From Nematostella vectensis (Eukaryota; Cnidaria; Anthozoa; Actiniaria; Edwardsiidae), in the NCBI RefSeq assembly GCF_932526225.1, contig NC_064034.1:12908887-12972886 (forward strand): DNA of 64,000 nt, in the 5' to 3' direction. The notes below the pieces were generated by a model that worked only from the letters and a program-made list of their open reading frames with translations, searched no databases and was not told the origin of the DNA. Below, piece by piece: positions 44,653-56,686 of this stretch; within the stretch, counting starts at the first letter, position 1; every line of letters starts with the position of its first letter. Made by a program: the position numbers and the translations under genes.

Positions 44653-45253
44653 CTGTGGGAAAGGCCAATAGAGACCCTGCAGCGGAGGCTATGCTGCTAC
44701 TAATCGGCTTTCATTCGGGGTCATTCGGAAATGTCTTGTTTTGGAATTTTGGGAGTCCTGTGGCGTGCGCGAAGGCCGAAAGCCTATCATATTAGGGCTG
44801 TGTGGTATCATCTTCTCTTTGGACAAATCATAAAAAATCCTCGCCTCGATTGAGAATAGCGCGTAGTTAATGAATCTGTGTGTGTGTAGGGGGGGGGGGG
44901 GGGGTTGATTGTATGGTCTGATTGAATACGCGCTTTTTCCAAAAGACTTGATACATGAGACATAATATATCACGCCTGGTGCTCTACATCTTAAACTATG
45001 AATCTCTTACTACATTTTACTATTTGCATGGTATGTTATAAATGATCTACAATTCTTTTATGTTCCCTCTTGATTTGTATTTACAACTGTGTCCAAACAT
45101 TTGGAAACAGATTTCCAGAAGACAACACTAAATGTCATAATGATAACGGGCACTTCCTGGCGTGCAAACTGATACAGGCAGTGTAGACCCTTGGACAGGG
45201 TGTATTTATAGCGTATCATTCAATCCCTCCAGATCAATAATCTCTTGCGTTTC

Positions 45254-48200
45254 TTATCCTTTCACTTGGACGAACCATAATTTCGCGTCGGAGTCTCGGA
45301 GGTTTTTAATACTGTAAGAATGACCTGAAACAGGGTAATAATTCCATTGTTTTGGAATTTATGTATCTGATCACATGCAATAGCTTTATTTTGGCATCGG
45401 CAGCAAATACCGGGCTTTTATTACGGACGTATTAGTCATCATATGTACACTATGCTTTAAGATTTACACTTAAAGCAACAGAAAACAGACAATCGTAGAT
45501 TGTTCTCTTTGTTTATGCCCTGCCACGCGCATGCGTTATTCAGCGGTACCGCTGTATCTTACCTTGAGGAACAAAGAAAGTGGATCCAGAAGACAAGACT
45601 GCGCTGGTCTGGTGGATGGTCACTTCCACCGCGCCCTTCATCAAGAAAAACACCTGAAACAACAAGCACAACGGTCAAACAGCCACTATGAGTCGCTTAA
45701 TATGTGAAAATAGCGTATTCTTTTAGAGCATTGGTTATTCTCGTGCAAACTGCGACGGAAACAGCCAGAGCTGCTGGTGCTGTATGTATGCCATGTTGGA
45801 ATTGGATGTGAGGAAGTTTGCAAACGTTTCCTTCGTCTAGTGATCAGCCTTGACGTGAAAGCAACGGCTGGCCGATATTATTTTTTTGTGCACACTGCAG
45901 ATATATCATAACTGTTGTAAATAGCGTCCCCCTAGTGAGTTCTTTTCCGAGACCCCAACTAATGGAAAAATATCAAAATACTTAAGAACCCCCCTGAAAT
46001 TTAGTACAGTTATTTCTGCAAGGTGTTGTCTCACCATGGTATCTCCGCGAACACTTTGCTTCGTCTTCTCTGCCATCCCCCGCAACTCCAGCTGACCGGC
46101 GCCGAACACGTTATGTGACATGTACTTGTCAATGACGATAGGGTCATCGGGCGTGGCAGGTTGTCGCGCAGGGTTCACGAAGTTCAGCATGGCTGGCGTG
46201 TGCAAGAGCTCTGTCGTGATATGGAATCACCAATCAGAAAGCGCCAAAGGGCGTTCAAGCGAGCATTGACAGTATGTTCGCTGAGTACAAACACAATAAA
46301 AATTGGAAGAGTGCAAATATTTCGGTTCGACGGTGTAGGCTCGGTAGCCCTATCTGGTATATAAATGACGAGTGCACTCGCTATGTGTGTGCTAGTAAAT
46401 CATTACGACGTGACTCTAGTGACGCCCTGTTATCGCAGTGTCTTACCCATCACAACCTCCTCGCCAGTCTCGGGGTTCACCACTGTAACCATCGGGTCGA
46501 CCTCCTCCACCATGCCTTCAGGCACAACCTCCTAAAGGCGAGAAAAAAAGTGTCAAATTAACTGCTATTATTGCTTTTTTTGATATAGCCGACAGTCAGT
46601 TGCATCTCAACATCGCCAGTGAATTTTAGCTGGGACAAAGGCTAAGAAAATGCAACCGAAAACAAGATTTCATGCTAAGCATTCTACATTTTTCCTTGAC
46701 TATAAGCACTCATTTCAAATTCTCGAACTAGTCACACTATTTTCAGGTTGCCTAGGATAAGCAATCTTTGAACGCCTAAAACCAACACCAAGCTCACCAT
46801 AGAAGACTCGTCCATGGACTTGCTCCGGACGTTTGCTCCCGATGTCTTTGGTTCTATGGAAAACACAACAAGTCAGGACCACGCCCATACTATGACAGGC
46901 ACTTATTTGTCACCATTATTGACAGTACTCACTTGGCCTTCTTCCTTTTGCAGACTTCTTTCGTTTTGGCACTTTGGGTGTGGGCTGCCTTTCGATACCA
47001 TCAACATACCAGCCTTAGAAGTGAAAAGTTTCGCATTTTTACTAGTCCATAATTTCGCGACCACATATTTATTGTTTCCCAGATGTCTAGATGTCCGAGT
47101 TTAAATAACTGAAAATTAATGTCAAGGTAACTTGAAGTCTGTTTTAAATGGTGGGAAGAACTAGCTCTCAGGGCTCCACTTAATGTCGTCAGAATCCGAT
47201 TTGATTTGCATTTTGCCCAGGTTTTTAATGCCTTAGAAAAAGTTGAAAGAATCACTTCTCTAGAAACCTTCTTTACCTGACTGTCTTCTCTCGTATCTGA
47301 TCCTCTCGTTCTTCCAGTACTTTAGCGGCTGGACCTTGGTCCGCTTGCTACGACGCAGCCCTTCCTCAGCCTCCTGAAGCAGCTGCTTTCTCTTGGCACT
47401 ACTGATAGTCACCTCACCCGACAGGCTGAGGTCTGTGTCGAGCCTCGAATCGCCTCCGCAGCTTGAGCCGGACGATGAAGGAAGGCTGAGCCTGGTGCTG
47501 CTCATGCCAGGCGTGAAGGTGTTGTCTTCAAGAAGGAAGGTGTTACTGCCGGCTGTGACGAAGGAGAGCCCGTTCAGGTTGAGTGATTCTTCCTCCGTGC
47601 TAATGCCACCTGGGGAGAGGTGGAAGGAGGGCGTGGCGGCGAAGCTGACGGCAGAGCTACGTCTGCCGTTAGTAGCTGATGGGATTCTGCTGTCCTCTGC
47701 CCGGGTTATTTTGGAAGTTTGTCTCTCTACAATGCTCACTCTCCTCTTTTTAGAATCTGGTGAAGATACGTACAACGATAATTATTTCAACCTCATTTAA
47801 GTACTAAGAACCCAGAAATACATCATAATAGCTATTTATAATAATGCCAACAATAATGATGGTTATGACGAAAATAAAAACGCCGTGATCTTATGGCGCT
47901 TTTAATAAGGGTGAACCTATTCACAGTTTATTGCGGAGCGCGGTTCACGCTAGCCCTCGTGAGGGGCTTTTCTTAAGATTGCGTTTTAAATTTAAACATT
48001 TTGCAACTTTGCAAGGAAATTCTCGACTGACTTCTTCACAGGACTTAACAGTCCTAGGGACGGTTTTAAAAACAAGATTGTTGGATATAAATACCTAATG
48101 GGGCAGATCCCGGAATGCTGTTTTTCAAGATGGATTTCCTGACGGCCGGAGTCGGTGGAATGGCCAGGGCTGGCGTCAAAATTGAGCTAGGAGACGCAAC

Positions 48201-51200
48201 ACTATGTCCCTCGCTGGAATGAGACATAACCTCCTCGTCCTCGTCTGGGACACCTACTTGTGCGGGTAGGTCCATCTCAGCTGCCGGTTCATCGGCTAAA
48301 GCATCATCAAGATTATATTAGGGCTACGAGTTGGAGGGAAATATTACAAGAGCCAGTAATGTTTTAAGAAATAATTGGGAAGATGGATATCTGCAAATAT
48401 TAAAAGCACTTATTTTTACTTACTAAAAAAAGGGCTGTAAACAGCTGATGCATCCCTCTTTGACTTTTGCGTCTTTCTCCCCTCATTTTCTTTACCAACT
48501 GGAGTGCTAGATACAGCTTCCTTTCCTGCTAACGATTTGTTTTGACGATTCCTCGGGTCCCTCTCGCTTTCTGCTAAAGATTTCTTTGGTCGGGTCTTCG
48601 AGCTTCTCTTACTTTCTGCTTCTGATTCACTGCTGTGAGATTTGCCCGCACCTTCTGGGTCTTCATTGACTGTTGACGCTTTATCAGAAACACCTATTGA
48701 AGATTTATCTTTCTTGTCTTCTCTTTCACTTTCACTGGCGCTGTTAGCTTTACTAGAATCATGTCTCTGTTTGCGTTTTGGGCGCAATGCTTTCGGCACC
48801 ACAAAGTTTCTCCGTTTCCTTGTTTTACGCTTTCTGCCATTGCCGTTTACGTTGCTGACGTCTGTCTCCGTGTCCTCCTGAGAAGAGCCGCCCGAGCCTC
48901 CAGCATCGGTTGTGCCTTTCGATGACTGCCTCCCCCTTTTAAGCACACTTTTATCTTCTTTGCTGGTCGAAGAAGATACATCTTCATCGGTGCTACTTTG
49001 TCCGAAAACCTTATCAGATTGTGCTTTTCGTGTTTTTGACTTATTTTGAGTTGTGTTAGATGATGAAGCAGCATCAGGAGATTCTTGGTCGGCGTCTGGA
49101 TCTAAGGTGTCGGCATAACCCTGATCTGGTAACATAATCTCAAAGTCAACTGCATCGCCATAAGACGAGCCATTTCGCAGCGAAGCCCTAAAGTTGGCTC
49201 CCGTCTTCTTTTTAGTCGCCTTGGCACTTTTCTTAGTTTTCTCATTCAATGTATTTTCGGCCTCAATTGTGTCCTGCCCCATCACCGTTATCTTACTTTT
49301 ATCAAGCCTCCCTCCTTGGGCAACGCTCACATCTTTGTCATCTATGGACGGTACTACCGAGAAAGGTAGTTTAGCAGCGGTGCCCAGTGTGCTATTGTAG
49401 GGCTCGCCTTCCTCCTCGCCAATTAACGCCTCTTCACGTTGACAGTCTTCACTTGCCAAAGGATTGGTACCATCGTTTTCTTCTACATGGCTTAGTGTCA
49501 AGCCCTTAGAACGCCTGCTTCTTGTGTGATTCATACTTTTCTCCTTAACTTTATCTTTACTACTGTAATTTTCAACGTTACCGCTCTTGTTCTCAACGCC
49601 ATGGTCAACAGCCGTGGTTGAAATGGAATTTGGGTTGCCATCTTCTACTACAGAGTCATCAGCGTCCTTTTCGCTAGGTGCTTGATTGTGAGATCTCCTG
49701 CCTTTTGCATCTTCACGAGCACTCCTACCAGCGGTTGTTTCATCGTTGTCACTTCCATATCGTGATTGGTTAGTCTTGGACTTCCGAGACTGATTAAGAG
49801 GTGTCGTCGATTTATTTCGCTTCTTTCCTTCTTTATTATCTATGGGGATTTGCGAGGTTGTGTTGCTCATTTCGGATGTCGCCACATCGTCAATATCAGT
49901 TTCATGGCCCTGGACGAATTCCTCGTCTTCAATATCCTCTTCAACTCGTCTTCCGTGTGACCTGCCGGATTGACTTTTCCTTCCCTTACCTATAGCAGCT
50001 CCAGTAGTAGAATTCAGGGCACTATTATCCGATACTTCAGCCCTATTATCGACCTTTGTATTGCGGGTGGATTTTCTTTTCTGCTGTGTATTTGTATCAG
50101 AATCTACAGTGTCATTATGACCCTTTGTCCGGCGTGAAGACCGGGTTTCTTGTTTATCTATATCAGGAACTGTCGTGTCATCTTTGGTGTTCTTGTTATT
50201 GCGTGTAGGCCTTTTTGCTTGTTGTGAATCTGTATCAGAGACTACACGGTCATTGTCGGCCTTGGTACCGCGAGTAGACTTCCTTGTAACTTTTCCAGCC
50301 TTGTCAGAAAGTACAGTTTCATCTTTGAATTTGTTATTGCGGGTAGATCTTCTTGTCCTTGTTTCAGGTTCAGTGGTATCAGTTTCAGAAACCGCAGAAA
50401 CATTTTGTGACTTGTTACCTCGAATGGACTTTCTTGATGTGTTGCTCTCATTAACCTCGCTCTTTGACTTCTTGATTCCAGACTTCCTACCTTTCTTCCC
50501 GCCTTCCAGTTGGCTTTTCTCAACCTTCGTGTTGTGCGATGACTCGAAATCTGTTGACATATCTTTGTGACGAGTTCCTTCTAACACAATGCTCTCGTCG
50601 ATCATGAAGCTCCCGGCATCGGGGGTATCCCCCAAAGTCACGGATTTGCTTTTATTTTTGGTGCTTCCAAGACTAACAAATGTACTCTCTTCCACGTCGA
50701 AAGCAGACACATCTTTGCTGCTTTCTGTGAAGGTGACACTTTGTTTGGATTTTCTCCCCTTTCCTTTTATCTTTGCTGCTGCCATTTCTATCTCGTATTC
50801 CTCATCTTTAGCGATAACGATTTCATCATCTGCGTCGCTTTCATCTTCTACTGGGTATGTTGATGTTTTCGATGATGCCATTGCTGAGCCAGCAATAGGT
50901 AAAGTTTCAGCCACGTCAACGTCTATTATATCGCTTTCCTGGTCGCTGTTCTGAGATACCTCCAAGACATCTATATCAATTGTTTCACCGACCTTAACGT
51001 CCTCACCACCAGGCTGTGTTGCAAAATCATTCTCACAATGTGATGCATCATGATGTGTTGCATCTATTTCAACATCAACATCTTCTTCGCTCGGATTTTC
51101 CACGACTTCAGCAACATCGATGTCGACAGTTTTATCTTTGCTGTGCTGTTGTGTGACTTCCGTCACGTCAATATCAGTAGTGTCGTCTTCACTGCGACAT

Positions 51201-54200
51201 TGGGTAACGTCCGTCACGTCAACATAAGAGGTGCTATCTTTTTTATGTTGCGTGACCTCTGTTACATTGAACGCAGCATTGCCTTTATCGTTACTTTGAG
51301 GACCATTTCCTTCATCTTTAATTCCTGTGTCCTCAAGAAACTTTGAGTTCTCACTAAATAGAAAAAAATTAGTGTGAGTGCAAATTAGGTTAAAATCCAT
51401 TCATGGATTGAGCTCGTTTTGATATACAATAGGGGACTTGCGCTAAGAAATCACGTGACCTTTTTAGGTAGCAAATTCAAACCCAAATAGTTACGTGATC
51501 TCTTAGTGCAAGTCCCCTATTTACATCGTTACACACCTTAGTGTCTGCTGGTTGGATAGTTCATTGCTTGGGGTGTCAGTGGAGCCAAACAACCTGCGCT
51601 TAGAACCATGCACCTGCGGGGTGGGCTCCTTGGCGGCACCAGATTTGACAGCAGTGCCTGTTAGGTTAGGGGATTCTGCCTGTGTCTGTGCTAAAGGAGT
51701 CACCTCATCTGCCTGTGATGGGGCGTTGTTTTCAGCAGCATCAAGGTTTTCGTCTTCTTGGCTGGGTGTTTCTAGGGAGCTTAGTGTGTTTCTATGCTTC
51801 CCTGTGATTGGTGTTTCAACAGAAAAGAATGCAATTATATAAAAATGTGGATCTTCTTATACAAGACCTGGAATGCCTCTGACTCTCTGACTGAAATTCC
51901 TGTTCAATGAATCAATCATTTAAATAAAAGAGCTAATTTTCAATAGAAACATAAAGCAATTTTTCTAATCTGAAAGTTGTATTTTTAATCGTTTATATAT
52001 GGATATGATGTGGTGAATTGCAACCATACGATGTGTGGGAAAAGTATGTGAGTAAACATGATTGTTTTTTTCTGAATAACCTGTAAATTCTGCTTGACTA
52101 GAAAATGAACCCTAACACGTACAATGCTCATAACTCTCTAAAATGGAAGGAGAGGCATTTGTTTGCTACATTCTTATTACATAAACAAGGAGAACCTATC
52201 TAAATTCCCTGAACTGTGATTTGCGCTCTTATATTTGTGACACATTCTCTTTGTTTACTCAGAAAACACAGTATGTGGGAGGTGCTGCAAAATTGGAGCT
52301 TCTTAGTGTATAACAACCCTAGGCCTACAAACCAATGGCATTGCGCAAGGGCAGGTTTCAGCTACAGTATTGTACAGATGTAGACACAGGTGATACAATG
52401 TTCTACAGTACATACACCAATTCTTAAATGTTGGCATGTCTACATGCTATCCCTTCCAGATAAGCATTTATAACTGTATGAGTAGTTTGCTTTTGCGAAA
52501 CTACTGGAAGTGGATTAAGATCCTACCTTTCACAGAAAATGAGCTTCCTCCACTTGAAATAACTATAGGAAATAAAAAAGGTATAAACAATAGACTACTG
52601 TTTATATAGTGTAGTACTTTAATTGTCATCACCAGAGGGTTTATTGTGTCCCTAGTGATTCTTTAACATCCCTTCAAATCAAGTTAGTGTAGTGCACCTT
52701 GAAGAGACCAGAGCCCCACTTTAGTTTCCTTATACAAGGAGACTGAAAACCGCACAAATTTAAACCACAGCATGATCTTGGAAGGTCCCCAGGTAGAGCC
52801 AGGATTTGAATGCTGGATACAGTAGTGAGAGGCCGACATGGTAACACACACTAGGGCACCCGTGGTTCCACATCTGACATGCTTAAAGATAAGCCTTCAC
52901 AAATTCAAAATGTATCATTTCTTACCTGATTCTGAAAAGAAGTCATCAACATTTGCGAAGCCATCCTTGTTAACTCTGGCATTGATAGTAATGAGAGCAC
53001 CAGTTCTCCTGGAAATATTGAGTAAACGTTTACCATCTTGTTGGTGTCTGTGTTCTGAACAGGGCCAAAAGGGGTGGGCCACTATGCCTTCAGCTTGTTT
53101 TGCACGGCAAACAGTAACAGTATTGTATAAATCATAAAAAATCAACTGAACAATCAACATAATGAGGTGCCTGTCTTAAAGTCCCAGTAGCATCAAACTC
53201 TTAATTTCCGGGTTTATACCAGTATATCAGTAGTTTAGGTCTTGAAAACAAACCATACCAAGTTTTATTGCCATATGACGGGTTTTCATGGGGTTTTGCC
53301 GGTAAATAATATGGCATTTTCAAGCCATAAAGAGAAAAGTGACCCCACTTTTTTAAAGCGCCAGGCATTCCTCGTTGGTTCAGGAATCCTGAAGGGCACA
53401 TTTTCTATTATTTTAGGTTTTTAGGTTTTACCCTGTTACCAAAGCAATATCATTATTTTTCTTATTCAATATGATCATCTGTATAATTGTAAGTCACTAT
53501 GCTCAACACTGTAAAAAACGACCCCCTTCGCTGTAGTTTCCTGTTTGCCTCAATGGCCCAACGGATAGCGCGTCTGAATTCGAATACAATTCTTTTTTGT
53601 TTTTCGTTTTCTTTATTTTATTTTTCCTTTTTCTTTTCCAGTCCTTTTCTTTCACAACGAAGGAATGTTCGAATAATTTTTAATTGCCAACATCCCCTAA
53701 AAAGCCTTTATTTAGAAAAATTTCTTGCACATTTTAGCTTGATGCAAGCGCTTGCTGTTCTCACTGCGCACAGGCTCGTTTTATGGGGTCAACTTGTGAT
53801 AAGAAAGATCTAGTTTTAAACGTTTGTATCTTTTTAAGATTTTTTCTGATATCATATGTCAACTCTTGACCTATTCTTCATCTCAGGATAAGTAAATATT
53901 AAAAACAAGTTACTTGAATTTGATGCTAGGGGCACTTAAAATACTATACTCTTTTACTCTACCTAATATACTATGGAATACATAGGTGATTAACCCTAGG
54001 CTAGGCTAGTTATAAATGTAAGCTTCAGTTTATGCCAACATTTTCTTTTTAATATCTCAGATAATAAAAAGTAAAAATATTAGCATTTTAGCTCTGGAGG
54101 GGAGGGGGGAGGGGTTACTAGAGAATGGGGCGTAATAGAGCATTTATGGTAGTTAAATATGTAATACAGTACATACCTGCCAATGTATTGCCCCTTCTGT

Positions 54201-56233
54201 ATCTGTGATTTATTCCCAGCAGATGGCATCTCATCACATGGGTTAGGTGGTACATTTTCTGGTTCTTCATAGTCTTCCAGAGCCTCTAAACAGTAAAATA
54301 TCAATATTAAATATTAAAACTATAACACCAACATTCTCTCTACATATGTGCAATAAGTACTATAAGGTCTAATTCATATTTTGCACTCATGCCATGCTAA
54401 ATCTAATTCTTTGAATAGGCCATTCGTGCACTCACCATGGGAACGTACCTCAACTACCGGCATGCAGCAGGAGCTTTGTTTAATGTAAGCTTAAAAAAGC
54501 AAGCGCTGCATTCTGGTAGTTGAGGTAGGTTTCTATGGTTATCCTCGTAAAAACTAAAAGCTAGAATGGCCTATTTTGTAGCCATCAATAGTTTAAATCA
54601 ATTAAGTTAAGCACCAGAAAGCTCAGCATGGTACTGAGAATTGCTGCACCAGTTGTACTGTATGGCAAAAGCCCAACACCGATTTGAGGTATTAATGTGC
54701 TGAATCAAATGCCTTATTCATTTTGATCTTGTGCAACAGAAACTCCAAATCGAATAAACTACGACTTCTCTATTAAGTGTGACTCATTTAGTTCAAAGTC
54801 TGAATCAAAAAGGAGCCTGATGTATTTGTGTCAATACAAATAGATAAATAGACTCAGCACTGCAACATATCAATCAAGCCTAACTGACGAAAAAATCATA
54901 GTCAACCCAGCAACTCTGAAAACCAAAACCCTCTTTTTATTACCCCCCCCCCCCCCCCCCACACACACACACAAACACAACTTCTTATATATGTATCAAG
55001 GTCCTGAAGGGGGGTTTGATCCCATTTTCCAGGCCACTTTTGTTTTTCAACCATTTCTTGCTGGTAGCTAAATTATGCCAATTATGTTCCTATTTCTGTT
55101 CCTGAAAGTAAAAATCTAGTTACTTGTGACACAACAACCGCAAACTTAATCCCAGTTCCTGTTTCACCCCCTACAGGAACCTAATACATTATACAGCAAA
55201 CGTTGACTGAGGTACAATTTACAGAAATACAAGATCAAAACAAAATTACAAACCTGAATCTGTAAAATAGTCATCAATATTATCAAAACCATCAGGATTT
55301 TTGGAAGCCTTTACCCTGAACACTTGTCCAGTTCGTCTACCAACATATAATACAATGTTAATAATAAACATCATTAGATTTCATCACTATTAGGCACTCC
55401 TGAAATAGAGTTCACAAACAGTTTAACAAACAGATTTCATTTTTGCATGCGTCTGTCCTCTAATAGATGCACATATGACGTTACAGCATGTCATGAACAA
55501 AAAGTATGCAACGAGACGTAGTTCAGATCCATTTTTTTTATACAAATATAAAAAAAATGTTTTCTTATGTTACAATCTAGTTTTGGGGAGCGTGCGTGCA
55601 TGCTGACGCCAAGCATGTGTGTGTCCTCTTATAACACATGGTCCCTAGACCAATCATAGCACAAGATTTATGAGTGTTGTTGTAGAAATTTGCTTAGATG
55701 GAGGCATTCTACCATCAACTTGATCTTATGACTATTAAGTATAATAATAAATATTGACAATATGTTTACCTCCCCACAAAAACTTTCTCATTGTGTGTAT
55801 TCGTCAGGGTTGTTTTAGTCTGCAAAAGATGACAAGAAAGATTAAAATACAGTATGTGAAGAGAGAAAGTCAGGAGACTCATTACAAGTCATTGCTCAGA
55901 ACAGTATATGTTAGAATAAAACCCATTTAACTTAAAGCATTTTTCAATTGTTTGATCGGTACATAAACTTAAATTATTCGAATTCTGAGTTCAGATGACA
56001 ATAAAATAATCACAAATCGAAATCAACCTTTAGTTTATGATGTTTAACAGCCATACTGGCTACATTCATCTAAAGACACTTCTCAGATGATACCAAGGTA
56101 GATGTTATGGTATAAATACAGAGCCAATACTATCCATCACCAGGATTGGTAGTTCGAGAGAAAAAATTGGAAGATAGAAACTGTTGTTGATCATTTTACT
56201 CACTTGACTTCGTAGAAGCCTACTCGCCGCCAT
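45254..56233 (-). CDS. CENPC: Centromere protein C (CENP-C/Mif2), complete in 16 exons
   Basis: Exons: 56233-56204, 55819-55770, 55336-55254, 54285-54177, 53008-52926, 52562-52527, 51801-51537, 51353-48424, 48295-48095, 47756-47277, 47013-46933, 46853-46798, 46531-46447, 46210-46035, 45653-45563, 45324-45254. They total 4827 nt, 1608 aa plus stop, every phase matching. CENP-C links CENP-A nucleosomes to the outer kinetochore. The CENP-C motif ('KRTKVQPLKYWKNERI', about 1398-1415) binds the nucleosome. The C-terminal cupin dimerisation domain (about 1515-1608) has 'GDTMVFFLMKGAVEV', 'STFFVPQGHSYSIKNL' and 'KLWFVQVKG' at the end. The N-terminus has two RTG...DGF..(I/V)DD.F motifs (28-54 and 92-118). 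The giant exon 8 (977 codons) is acidic/basic, Ser-rich and repetitive. Start: the ATG in CCAAGATGG. Confidence 0.95.
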
Positions 56234-56686
56234 CTTGGAACTTTACGTAATATAACCACCCAAAAATGTGTAAGAAATGAAAAAGTCGTATTCTTTTACT
56301 ACATGGAACACTTCTTATTACGTATTTTTAAGGGTAATACTGATAAAATGTAGCTTTTATGCTAATTTGTATTCGGATTTGCAACCGTTTCGATTTTCCC
56401 GCTTGAAGGCCTTCCCGCCATGCCATGCGGTACAAGCAATAATAACACAGGAAACCCATCAGCAGACCCGTAGCCTTACCGAAAAAAAGATGGGCATCGA
56501 AAAAGACAATTAATAAATACTTATACTGAAATTGTTATAATAAATACTTATACTGGACTGGTTAAGAAGGGAAAATACATGGATCAAATAACAATACACC
56601 AAAACCATAGTAAATTATGTACAACATCACAAATACCCAAGACGACGGGTTTCCTGTGTTACCCACAATGCCCAAGTAAGTGAGAG
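56234..56686. promoter_or_regulatory. Shared divergent promoter region of CENP-C and the 5-alpha-reductase gene
   Basis: 453 bp between two divergently oriented start codons. No clear TATA box at usual spacing on either side. A bidirectional promoter is the simplest reading. Confidence 0.5.

Noticed and set aside
47393-47800. Plus-strand 135-aa ORF opposite CENP-C exon 10
   Set aside because: Antisense to the exon holding the CENP-C motif; the minus frame fits splice sites and family.
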